From positions 1 through 13,377 of the forward strand of contig CAMBOZ010000031.1 in the NCBI GenBank assembly GCA_945869505.1: a stretch of DNA of 13,377 nt, given 5' to 3'. The position numbers and the translations under genes were made by a program. Positions 1 through 6,212 of this stretch are shown here, piece after piece (the first letter of the stretch is position 1; every line of letters begins with the position of its first letter). The DNA comes from Bifidobacterium breve (GTDB lineage: Bacteria > Actinomycetota > Actinomycetes > Nanopelagicales > Nanopelagicaceae). The notes beneath the pieces are model-generated. The model searched no databases and was not told the origin of the DNA. It saw only the letters and a list, made by a program, of their open reading frames with translations.

Positions 1-97
1 GAACCGGCAGTTAAAGTCTGCGACCCGGTCAAGGCCATTGACCGGTGGATTGGGTGAAATTCCCGAACCGACGGTTAAAGTCCGGATGAGAGAAAAC
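1..97 (+). promoter_or_regulatory. FMN riboswitch aptamer (RFN element), 5' end cut off by the window
   Basis: The conserved RFN blocks are visible in order. An ACCGGCAGTTAAAGTCTGCGA block (3-23, close to the usual ACCGGCGGTAAA..GCGA) comes first. A variable hairpin with arms CCGGTC and GACCGG (25-30 and 40-45) follows. Then come GGGTGAAATTCCC (52-64) and CCGACGGTTAAAGTCCGGATG (from 68), the last being the strongest RFN signature. The first strand of the closing P1/P2 helices must lie before base 1. RFN elements bind FMN and turn down riboflavin synthesis or uptake genes. This one precedes ribD, the expected target. The identification is firm and the exact 3' limit is approximate. Confidence 0.95.
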
Positions 98-117
98 CAA
101 CATGTAGTCGACGCATG

Positions 118-151
118 CTTTGTTATTGGTTAATCCAAACAAAGTTTTATT
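118..151 (+). terminator. Terminator-like hairpin in the FMN leader
   Basis: CTTTGT (118-123) can pair with ACAAAG (139-144). After a 2-nt bulge, TTGG (126-129) pairs with CCAA (135-138), leaving the loop TTAAT. The stem is followed directly by TTTTATT. The shape is that of an intrinsic terminator just after a riboswitch aptamer, but the stem is AT-rich (about 4 GC pairs of 10) and the T-run is broken. It may be a weak transcriptional switch or may have no role. Confidence 0.35.
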
Positions 152-173
152 GCGTCGGCTCCTACCGCTTTTC

Positions 174-210
174 CACCCCGAGATGCAACATCCGTTCTCG
201 AATAAGGGTG
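174..210 (+). promoter_or_regulatory. Hairpin sequestering the ribD Shine-Dalgarno
   Basis: CACCC (174-178) is complementary to GGGTG (206-210), and the adjoining CGAGA (179-183) to TCTCG (196-200). This gives a 10-bp stem with a one-sided AATAA bulge and a 12-nt loop. The 3' arm contains most of the AAGGG ribosome-binding site (204-208) of ribD. FMN riboswitches of high-GC Gram-positives often act on translation by this kind of occlusion, so this is a plausible OFF-state structure. The pairing is visible in the sequence and the function is inferred. Confidence 0.5.
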
Positions 211-216
211 TTGACG

Positions 217-1236
217 ATGAAGCAAGTATTAAGCGCTGAAGCTGCGATGGCCCGTGCCATCGATTGTGCTCGCCTTGGTCTTGGCAAGACCTTCCCAAAT
301 CCAATTGTTGGCGCAGTGATCACGTCAGAAACTGGAGAAATAGTCAGTGAGGGTTTTCATCAAGGGGGAGATCACGCCGAAGTAATTGCAATAAATACTG
401 CGAAAGAAATACCAGCAGGATCAATTCTTTATGTGAGCCTAGAACCGTGTAGCCATCACGGCAAAACTCCACCGTGCGTGGATGCGATCATCAATTCTGG
501 AATCAGAAAAGTTGTTTACGCTGTTAGCGATCCAAATCCTGCCGCAGCTGGGGGAGCAGATCGCTTACGCGCAGCTGGCATAGAAGTGGAATCAGGAATT
601 GGTGAAGTGCAAGCACGCCTGGAAAATCGTGCCTGGCTCATGAAGATGGAACTAGGACGTCCCCGAATTACTTGGAAGATCGCTTCAACAATGGATGGGA
701 AAATAGCCACGAGTGATGGCAGCTCTAAATGGATTACTGGAGAACTCGCTCGAACTGATGTTGCGCATATGCGCTCACAATTTGACGCAATTATTACTTC
801 GACAGCAACAGTAATCGCTGATGATCCACTGATGACGAGCAAAGGGTTTGGCAAGAATCCAGTTCGCATTGTTATGGGAAGAACCGAAATTAATGCTGGG
901 GCACAAATTTTGGATAGCTCAGCCGAAACTATCTTTATCAAATCTCAAAACTTAAAGGATTTGATTGCGTTGGCCAACGAACGAGGCTTTAATCAAGTAT
1001 TAATCGAATCAGGACCAACTTTCGGCACCGCTCTTTTGCGCGAAGATTTGATAGACGAAATTGTGCTCTTTCAGGCACCAACCCTGTTTGGATCTGGGAA
1101 GCCAGCCATTGGTGATTTAGGAATAACAAACATATCTGGACGATTAGATTTTGAGATCTCTGATGTAGAGATTATCGGTTCGGATTTAAAAATAACGCTT
1201 AACAAAAGCGCTAACGGGACAGAAGGTGGGCGTTAA
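217..1236 (+). CDS. ribD: Bifunctional riboflavin deaminase/reductase RibD
   Basis: Carries out the second and third steps of riboflavin synthesis: deamination of the diaminopyrimidine made from GTP, then NADPH-dependent reduction of its ribosyl side chain. The 339-residue protein has the usual two domains. The N-terminal cytidine-deaminase-like zinc domain shows H53-A-E55, P77-C78 and C87 (EPCSHHGKTPPC). The reductase domain begins near residue 138 (RPRITWKIASTMDGKIA) and includes TVIADDP near 188-194. The ATG at 217 is chosen because AAGGG lies 8 nt upstream and the family N-terminus starts there. The frame stays open back to 115, but that stretch is riboswitch leader. One oddity is that the usual VGxGTV of the reductase reads ITSTATV. 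It is first in the rib operon under the FMN riboswitch, and its stop overlaps ribE by one base. Confidence 0.96.
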   Translation: MKQVLSAEAAMARAIDCARLGLGKTFPNPIVGAVITSETGEIVSEGFHQGGDHAEVIAINTAKEIPAGSILYVSLEPCSHHGKTPPCVDAIINSGIRKVVYAVSDPNPAAAGGADRLRAAGIEVESGIGEVQARLENRAWLMKMELGRPRITWKIASTMDGKIATSDGSSKWITGELARTDVAHMRSQFDAIITSTATVIADDPLMTSKGFGKNPVRIVMGRTEINAGAQILDSSAETIFIKSQNLKDLIALANERGFNQVLIESGPTFGTALLREDLIDEIVLFQAPTLFGSGKPAIGDLGITNISGRLDFEISDVEIIGSDLKITLNKSANGTEGGR

Positions 1237-1844
1237 TGTTTACCGGACTAATTCAGGCAGTTGGACGAGTTGCAGCTATCGAGCATCAGGAAAGTAGCGC
1301 GCGGCTAGTAATTGCGAGTTCAGATATCGCTCAACAAATTGCCCAAGGTGATTCAGTCAGCGTTAATGGTGTCTGCCTCACAGTTGTTTCCTTCGATAAA
1401 TCTCAATTTGCCGTAGATGTTATGGTGCAAACTCTTAAGTTAACAAGCACTGGATCACTTGAAATTGGATCAGATGTAAACCTAGAACTTGCGACTCGGA
1501 CCGCTGATCGTTTGGGCGGACATATAGTTCAAGGACATGTGGATGGCGTGGCAACAATTTCGCTAATTACCGCTGATTCGCAGTGGACTCGGATGGATCT
1601 TGCAATTCCAAAGGGTTTAATGAAATACGTAGTCGCCCAAGGCTCTATCTGCCTCGAAGGCGTTTCACTCACTGTCGGTGAGATAAATGATCCAGCCGAT
1701 CAAATCTCGGTATGGCTTATTCCGGAAACTCTTGCCAAGACCAACCTTTCAAAGAAGATGCAGGGTGATCAAGTGAACGTGGAAGTCGATGTTCTAGCCA
1801 AGTACGTTGAAAGACTTATCGCACGAGGACAGGAAGAAAAATGA
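1236..1844 (+). CDS. ribE: Riboflavin synthase alpha subunit
   Basis: Catalyses the last step of the pathway, dismutation of two 6,7-dimethyl-8-ribityllumazine molecules into riboflavin and the pyrimidine intermediate. The 202-residue protein starts with the family hallmark MFTGLIQAVGRV and shows the expected internal duplication of two lumazine-binding barrels. The first carries SVSVNGVCLTVV, and the second carries LGGHIVQGHVDG and CLEGVSLTV. Length is normal. The start overlaps the ribD stop in TAATG, with AAGGTGGG just upstream, and the end overlaps ribBA in ATGA. This implies translational coupling. The gene is called ribC in some genomes. Confidence 0.96.
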   Translation: MFTGLIQAVGRVAAIEHQESSARLVIASSDIAQQIAQGDSVSVNGVCLTVVSFDKSQFAVDVMVQTLKLTSTGSLEIGSDVNLELATRTADRLGGHIVQGHVDGVATISLITADSQWTRMDLAIPKGLMKYVVAQGSICLEGVSLTVGEINDPADQISVWLIPETLAKTNLSKKMQGDQVNVEVDVLAKYVERLIARGQEEK

Positions 1845-3034
1845 GTAACTTGGATCAAGTTCTTAGCGAATTTAAAGCGGGTAAATTCATTGTCGTCACA
1901 GATGATGAAAACCGCGAAAACGAAGCGGATCTAATTCTTTTAGCGGAGAAATCTACAGCGGAGAATATTGGCTTTATGGTTCGCTACACCTCGGGTGTTA
2001 TATGTGGGGTCATTACTGCCGAGACCGCCAAGCGATTGAAACTTCCGCTGATGGTTAAGCGCAACGAGGATAATCACAGCACTGCATTTACAGTCACCGT
2101 TGACGCGATCGCAGGTCGTTCAACTGGTATTCCTGCCGAAGAGCGTGCAAATACTTTAAGAGCGCTGGCCGATATCAATTCACAACCAACAGATTTTGCG
2201 CGTCCCGGCCATGTCTTTCCTTTAATCTCCGTTTCTGGCGGACTGCACGAGCGTCGTGGACATACGGAAGCGAGCATCGCCTTATGTGAACTTTCGGGTT
2301 CAAATTCTGCAGCCGTTTTATCCGAATTGGTAAATGATGATGGATCAATGATGCGGGGAGCGCAGATCACCGATTTCGCAAAGCAACACGGTCTTCAAGT
2401 AATCTCAATCGAAGAACTCGCACGTGTGGCTCCAAAACATCCCGTCGATGAAGTCCACGGCTTGGATTGGGCTGAGCTTCCATTAAATGATGCCGCTTGG
2501 AAGATTTCTACATTTATATCTGCAACTGGTGCCGAGCACGCAATTCTCAAATTCGGTTCTGATGGAGCGAGTCAACCTTTGGTGCGAATCCATTCAGAGT
2601 GTTTAACAGGAGATGTCTTTGGATCAAAGCGCTGTGACTGTGGATCGCAGTTACAAGAGGCGACTCGTTTAATTCAAGAGAGTGGCTATGGCTACATCAT
2701 TTATCTGCGCGATCACGAAGGCCGCGGTATCGGTTTGGCAGAGAAGATTCGCGCCTACGTTCTGCAAGATTCTGGGCAAGATACGGTTCAGGCAAATATC
2801 TCGATAGGTCAACCCGTTGACGATCGCACATATGAAGACGCTGCGGATATTCTTCATTTATTGCAAATAAACTCTTTAACGCTTCTAACAAATAATCCTG
2901 AGAAAATCGCGGCGATCAAGGGTTCTGGGATTTCTGTGACACCGGCTGCACTTGAAGTAATTGCCAACAAACATAATCAAAAGTACTTGGAAACTAAACG
3001 AGATAAGCTGAATCACGCGTTAGGAGCGCTCTAA
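1841..3034 (+). CDS. ribBA: Bifunctional DHBP synthase / GTP cyclohydrolase II RibBA
   Basis: Supplies both precursors of the lumazine ring. The N-terminal RibB half (residues 1 to about 200) makes 3,4-dihydroxy-2-butanone 4-phosphate from ribulose 5-phosphate. The C-terminal RibA half opens GTP. RibB motifs include DDENRENEADLI (21-32), RPGHVFPL (121-128) and HTEA (141-144). RibA shows the zinc ligands C254, C265 and C267 in the SECLTGDVFGSKRCDCGSQL region, then HEGRGIGL (292-299), DDRTY (327-331) and LLTNNP (348-353). Both halves look intact, and 397 residues is close to typical for the fusion. The start lies in an ATGA overlap with ribE, preceded by AGGAAG. The fusion and the HEGRGIGL form are usual in actinobacteria. 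Confidence 0.96.
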   Translation: MSNLDQVLSEFKAGKFIVVTDDENRENEADLILLAEKSTAENIGFMVRYTSGVICGVITAETAKRLKLPLMVKRNEDNHSTAFTVTVDAIAGRSTGIPAEERANTLRALADINSQPTDFARPGHVFPLISVSGGLHERRGHTEASIALCELSGSNSAAVLSELVNDDGSMMRGAQITDFAKQHGLQVISIEELARVAPKHPVDEVHGLDWAELPLNDAAWKISTFISATGAEHAILKFGSDGASQPLVRIHSECLTGDVFGSKRCDCGSQLQEATRLIQESGYGYIIYLRDHEGRGIGLAEKIRAYVLQDSGQDTVQANISIGQPVDDRTYEDAADILHLLQINSLTLLTNNPEKIAAIKGSGISVTPAALEVIANKHNQKYLETKRDKLNHALGAL

Positions 3035-3492
3035 TGGCCGGTCACTCACCTGATATTGAAATCCCACAACTTCCCCACCTTAAAGCAATAGTAATTACGG
3101 CAGCGTGGCACCCAGAAATTTGCGATGCACTAGTTGCCGGTGCATTGCGCGGATTCAAAGCTGCTGGCATCAGTAACCCAACAACTCGCACGGTTGCGGG
3201 TTCATTTGAACTTCCACTTGCGGCGCAATTGGCTTTCGATGAAGGTTTCGATGTTGCAGTAATTGTCGGATTGGTACTTCGCGGCGAAACTCCTCACTTT
3301 GATTATGTCTGCCAAGGTGTAGCACAGGGCGTTATGGATGTATCACTCAGCCGCTCTAAGCCAATTGGTTTTGGTGTTTTGATGTGTGACAACCTTGAAC
3401 AAGCAACTGCACGCGCGGGATTGCCAGGTAGCAAAGAAGATAAAGGCTACGACAGCGCACTCGCCGCACTTAGCGTGATCAATAAAGGTTAA
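3034..3492 (+). CDS. ribH: 6,7-dimethyl-8-ribityllumazine synthase RibH
   Basis: Condenses the RibB product with the RibD-derived pyrimidine to form lumazine, the substrate of riboflavin synthase, typically in pentameric or icosahedral assemblies. The 152-residue protein has the expected length and motifs: AAWHPEICDAL near residues 23-33 (the actinobacterial version of the substrate-binding start), AGSFELP, LRGETPHFDYV with the conserved histidine, and PIGFGVLMCDNLEQATARAG near the end. The ATG overlaps the ribBA stop by one base and TAGGAG lies upstream. It completes the riboflavin enzymes of the operon. Confidence 0.96.
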   Translation: MAGHSPDIEIPQLPHLKAIVITAAWHPEICDALVAGALRGFKAAGISNPTTRTVAGSFELPLAAQLAFDEGFDVAVIVGLVLRGETPHFDYVCQGVAQGVMDVSLSRSKPIGFGVLMCDNLEQATARAGLPGSKEDKGYDSALAALSVINKG

Positions 3493-3495
3493 GCA

Positions 3496-4347
3496 ATGCC
3501 GGAACTACCTGAAGTTGAAACGGTTAGGCGTGGCCTAGAAAAAATCATCAAGGGTTACACGATCACCGCCGCACACGATTTGCATCCACGGGCGCTGAAG
3601 CCCGAATCCATTGCACCCCTTAAATCTATAAATGGCGCAAAGTTCGTCGATATCAAGCGCCGTGGCAAGTTCCTCTGGTTTGTTCTAGATCGCCCACAAG
3701 TATTGGTCGCACACCTTGGAATGAGTGGACAATTTTTAATTCACCAAAAAGATCGTCCAGCAGCCAAGCACGTTCGAGCTAAATTTGATCTTTCAAGAAA
3801 TTTACGCAAACGCGAACTTGTCTTCAATGATCAGCGAACTTTTGGCTGGGTTTCGGTGGAAGAGGTAAGCAACGGAATTCCCACCTCTGCCCAACACATC
3901 GCAACCGATCCCTTTGATCCACAATTTGATCGATCTGCAACAATAGAAAAATTTGCTAAGCGCAATATTCGTATTAAGACAGCGCTACTAAATCAAGAGA
4001 TCATGAGTGGGGTCGGAAATATCTACGCCGATGAAACGCTCTGGCGCGCCAAAATTCACCCCGAGATTTCAACAGCCGATCTGAGCAAGAAGAAGATTGC
4101 AGCGATCATTGACTATGCAACCGAAGTAATGCAAGAAGCGATCGAAAAAGGCGGCACCTCATTCGATGATCTTTATATAGATGTCAACGGAGAAAGTGGT
4201 TTCTTCGAGCAATCACTTGCCGCCTATGGTCGTACCGAAGAGCCATGTCCTAGATGTGGTACCCCTATTAGACGCATCACCTTCGGTGCTCGTTCTTCTC
4301 ATTTCTGCCCAAGGTGTCAAAGTCCAAAGGGATACAAGAAGAAATAA
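3496..4347 (+). CDS. mutM: Formamidopyrimidine-DNA glycosylase MutM/Fpg
   Basis: Bifunctional base-excision-repair enzyme that removes 8-oxoguanine and ring-opened purines from DNA and nicks the abasic site. All family hallmarks are present in 283 residues. These are the N-terminal PELPEVETV (catalytic P2 and E3 after removal of Met), K58 in RRGKFLW, MSGVGNIYADE (170-180), and the C-terminal zinc finger with C251, C254, C271 and C274 plus R267. The start is 3 bp after the ribH stop with AAAGG (3484-3488) upstream, so it is probably the last gene of the rib transcript. In many actinobacteria mutM sits beside rnc and smc instead. Its products relate to oxidative damage, which flavins can promote, but that functional link is inference. 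Confidence 0.95.
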   Translation: MPELPEVETVRRGLEKIIKGYTITAAHDLHPRALKPESIAPLKSINGAKFVDIKRRGKFLWFVLDRPQVLVAHLGMSGQFLIHQKDRPAAKHVRAKFDLSRNLRKRELVFNDQRTFGWVSVEEVSNGIPTSAQHIATDPFDPQFDRSATIEKFAKRNIRIKTALLNQEIMSGVGNIYADETLWRAKIHPEISTADLSKKKIAAIIDYATEVMQEAIEKGGTSFDDLYIDVNGESGFFEQSLAAYGRTEEPCPRCGTPIRRITFGARSSHFCPRCQSPKGYKKK

Positions 4348-4417
4348 ATTCCGAATACTTTCTTCCGATCCGGGGACAGAATCATAGTCAGACCACTTGG
4401 CTACCACCTGATATCAC

Positions 4418-4457
4418 CCTTGCGGGATCAAGGAAGTTCATATTTTGATGACTTCTT
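4418..4457 (+). terminator. Weak hairpins after mutM, possible end of the rib transcript
   Basis: Two overlapping hairpins can be drawn here. CCTTG (4418-4422) pairs with CAAGG (4429-4433). GAAGT plus TCA (4433-4440) pairs with TGA (4446-4448) and ACTTC (4451-4455), with a TG bulge. Neither is followed by a clean T-run, so neither is a textbook intrinsic terminator. No better candidate is visible between mutM and the next promoter. Confidence 0.2.
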
Positions 4458-4460
4458 AGG

Positions 4461-4488
4461 AATTGCAATTGGAAATATGTATTTTTCC
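4461..4488. promoter_or_regulatory. Two adjacent palindromes upstream of the transporter promoter
   Basis: A perfect 10-bp palindrome AATTGCAATT (4461-4470) is followed at once by an 18-bp near-palindrome, GGAAATA (4471-4477), spacer TGTA, TTTTTCC (4482-4488), with one mismatched pair. They lie about 32 bp upstream of the predicted -35 box of the transporter operon, where activators or upstream operators often bind. The symmetry is visible. A regulatory role is inferred, and short AT-rich palindromes also arise by chance. Confidence 0.3.
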
Positions 4489-4520
4489 AACCCGGATAAC
4501 TCAGCACCCTTAAAGAATCA

Positions 4521-4549
4521 TTGACTTAACGCTCAAACAGGTCTGTACT
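4521..4549 (+). promoter_or_regulatory. Predicted sigma-A promoter of the ABC transporter operon
   Basis: TTGACT (4521-4526) matches the -35 consensus at 5 of 6 positions. A 17-nt spacer leads to TGTACT (4544-4549), which has 4 of 6 matches to TATAAT. Transcription would begin near the G-run at 4551-4556, giving a leader of about 65-70 nt. This is the only convincing promoter between mutM and the binding-protein gene. Confidence 0.55.
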
Positions 4550-4550
4550 A

Positions 4551-4620
4551 GGGGGGACATCCCTGGCCTGTCCTCAGAGTGAGGATCGGCTCGTAACAAA
4601 AAACCTCTGGAGGGTATTAG
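4551..4620 (+). promoter_or_regulatory. Structured 5' leader and ribosome-binding site of the transporter operon
   Basis: GGACA (4555-4559) can pair with TGTCC (4569-4573). TCCTCA (4571-4576) can pair with TGAGGA (4580-4585). The two hairpins share bases 4571-4573, so they exclude each other. A strong Shine-Dalgarno GGAGGG (4609-4614) sits 6 nt before the ATG at 4621. No known riboswitch class is recognised. The hairpins may simply protect the 5' end of an abundant transcript. Confidence 0.35.
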
Positions 4621-6153
4621 ATGCTTCGGTCACAAACCAATGTGAAGAAGAAAATACTTGCTGCCACAATCGCAGCAGGCATGGTTCTATCTATCACATC
4701 AACGGTCGGACCTGCCACAGCGGCAGCAAAGACAACGCTCGTGGTGGGATCTACACAAGGACTTCCACAGCTCAATCCAATCATTAGAACATTCGCATAT
4801 GAGGAGTCGCTATTTCCACTTCTCTGGTCAGGTCTTTCAAAGTGGACACGAACTGGCACTGTAACCCCAGATCTTGCTCAATCATGGAAGTCAAATGCAA
4901 CTGGTACTCAGTGGACATTTAAGATTCGCAGTCAAGCTAAGTTCTCTGATGGAACCCCGCTCGATGCTAAAGCAGTGAAGGCAGTATTTGATTACGCGAA
5001 GTTGCCAACAACTGTTACGCAAGAGGCGAACAAGATCAAGATCATCGACAAGGTCACTACAAGTGGTAACGATGTAATCTTCGATCTCAGCTCTCCAAAT
5101 GCACTTTTCCCAGAAGCGATCGCCTGGATTAAGATGATTAAGGTAAGCCAGGTTGGAAGTTTCAACGTGAACCCAGCAACATCAGGTCCATATCAAGTTG
5201 AAGCATTTAGCCCTGACGTTTCTCTTACACTTAAGGCTAATCCAAAATACTTTGGCGCTAAGGCACAGATTCCTTCAATTAAGTTTGTGAAGTCATCTGA
5301 TCCAACCGCTGCAGTTACATCACTTCGCTCTGGCGATCTTGATGTTCTCTATCAACTTCCACTAGCAGATGCCGCTCCTCTGAAGAAAGATAAGAATCTT
5401 CAGTTAGTTAAGGCCACAGTTTCAAGTACTTCTGTAACTTGGGAATATGACCTGAAATCTGCTCCGTTTAACGATATTCGAGTGCGACAGGCAATTGCTT
5501 ATGCAACTGACCGTGCAGCGATCTTGAAATCTGCTTATTACGGATTCGGTAAAGTTTCTTCATACAACACAATTGTCCCTGACAATAGTGCGTGGAACTG
5601 TAAGAAGGCTGGCGGACTAACTGCTTACACTTACGACTTGCAAAAGGCAAAGGCACTATTCGCTGCTGCCGGTGTCAAGTCATTTACATGGTGGGGTATC
5701 GCAGGAGCACTTCCTGAATTTGATGCAATGGGTCAAGTACTACAAGCCTCATTGAAGCAAATCGGAATCGATATGAAGATTGAAAACAACGAAGTAGGTA
5801 CTTGGGCCGGAAAGTTCTATCCAGCCGGAAAGACCTATCCTGGATTGTTACTTCCTAATTATCAGTCAGTTCCAGGAGAACCAGCGTTCTCAATGAACTT
5901 CCTACTTTCAGGTCGTGCAGAATCAAACTGGAATAATGCGGCATACGATGCGCAATACACCAAGGCGATCGGAACTCTGAACGCAGTTGAACGTAAGGCT
6001 GAATGGTGCAAGGCGCTCAAGATGGAAAATGAGCAACTCCCACTAATCACTCCTTTCGTATTTGACGTGCTGCATGCAGCTCGCGCAAATGTTAAGAATG
6101 CTTGGGTTGAAGCTGGTGGTCAGATCCACCTAGAGGGAGCTTCATTCAAGTAA
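4621..6153 (+). CDS. ABC transporter substrate-binding protein, family 5 (Opp/Dpp type)
   Basis: Extracytoplasmic receptor of the importer encoded by the next four genes. The 510-residue protein has a clear Sec signal: basic VKKK near 8-11, a hydrophobic core 12-29, then PATAAA with likely signal-peptidase I cleavage near residues 34-36. The mature part shows SBP_bac_5 features: LNPIIRTFAYEESLFPLLWSGL, PDLAQSWK, WTFKIRSQAKFSDGTPL, GPYQVEAF and VRQAIAYATDRAAIL. No cysteine lies at the cleavage site, so no lipobox is seen. Only two cysteines occur further on (WNCKK and EWCKA). Family members bind peptides, nickel, opines or oligosaccharides, and homology alone cannot choose. The downstream dehydrogenase and mutarotase-like genes favour a carbohydrate-like ligand. 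The gene is first in its operon behind a good promoter and a GGAGGG site. Confidence 0.92.
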   Translation: MLRSQTNVKKKILAATIAAGMVLSITSTVGPATAAAKTTLVVGSTQGLPQLNPIIRTFAYEESLFPLLWSGLSKWTRTGTVTPDLAQSWKSNATGTQWTFKIRSQAKFSDGTPLDAKAVKAVFDYAKLPTTVTQEANKIKIIDKVTTSGNDVIFDLSSPNALFPEAIAWIKMIKVSQVGSFNVNPATSGPYQVEAFSPDVSLTLKANPKYFGAKAQIPSIKFVKSSDPTAAVTSLRSGDLDVLYQLPLADAAPLKKDKNLQLVKATVSSTSVTWEYDLKSAPFNDIRVRQAIAYATDRAAILKSAYYGFGKVSSYNTIVPDNSAWNCKKAGGLTAYTYDLQKAKALFAAAGVKSFTWWGIAGALPEFDAMGQVLQASLKQIGIDMKIENNEVGTWAGKFYPAGKTYPGLLLPNYQSVPGEPAFSMNFLLSGRAESNWNNAAYDAQYTKAIGTLNAVERKAEWCKALKMENEQLPLITPFVFDVLHAARANVKNAWVEAGGQIHLEGASFK

Positions 6154-6212
6154 ATTGCACTCCTGATAACGGGATAGCAAAGAAAGTACAACGAGAGGAA
6201 TAAAGGAGTTAA
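6154..6212 (+). promoter_or_regulatory. Spacer between binding protein and permease genes with strong RBS
   Basis: This 59-bp spacer is the largest gap inside the transporter operon. It ends in AAAGGAG (6202-6208), 4 nt before the permease ATG. ACTCCT (6159-6164) is complementary to AGGAGT (6204-6209) and could cover this ribosome-binding site. No strong stem-loop or promoter is seen. A lowered yield of permease relative to binding protein would fit, but six complementary bases to a Shine-Dalgarno easily arise by chance. Confidence 0.25.

Noticed and set aside
115..216. Open reading frame upstream of the chosen ribD start (34 extra residues).
   Set aside because: This stretch is the riboswitch expression platform. 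The RibD family N-terminus and the AAGGG site both point to the ATG at 217.
516..941. 141-codon open frame on the - strand within ribD.
   Set aside because: It is a shadow of a well-supported gene, with no recognisable protein motif and no ribosome-binding site considered convincing.
4181..4407. Short open frames on both strands over the end of mutM.
   Set aside because: They overlap the intact zinc-finger coding region of mutM, look low-complexity and match nothing known to me.
4365..4420. On the - strand, a tRNA-like stretch containing GGTAGCCAAGTGG, similar to the 5' part and D-loop of some tRNAs.
   Set aside because: No anticodon stem, T-loop (GTTCGA-type) or matching acceptor stem could be drawn, so it is treated as chance similarity.
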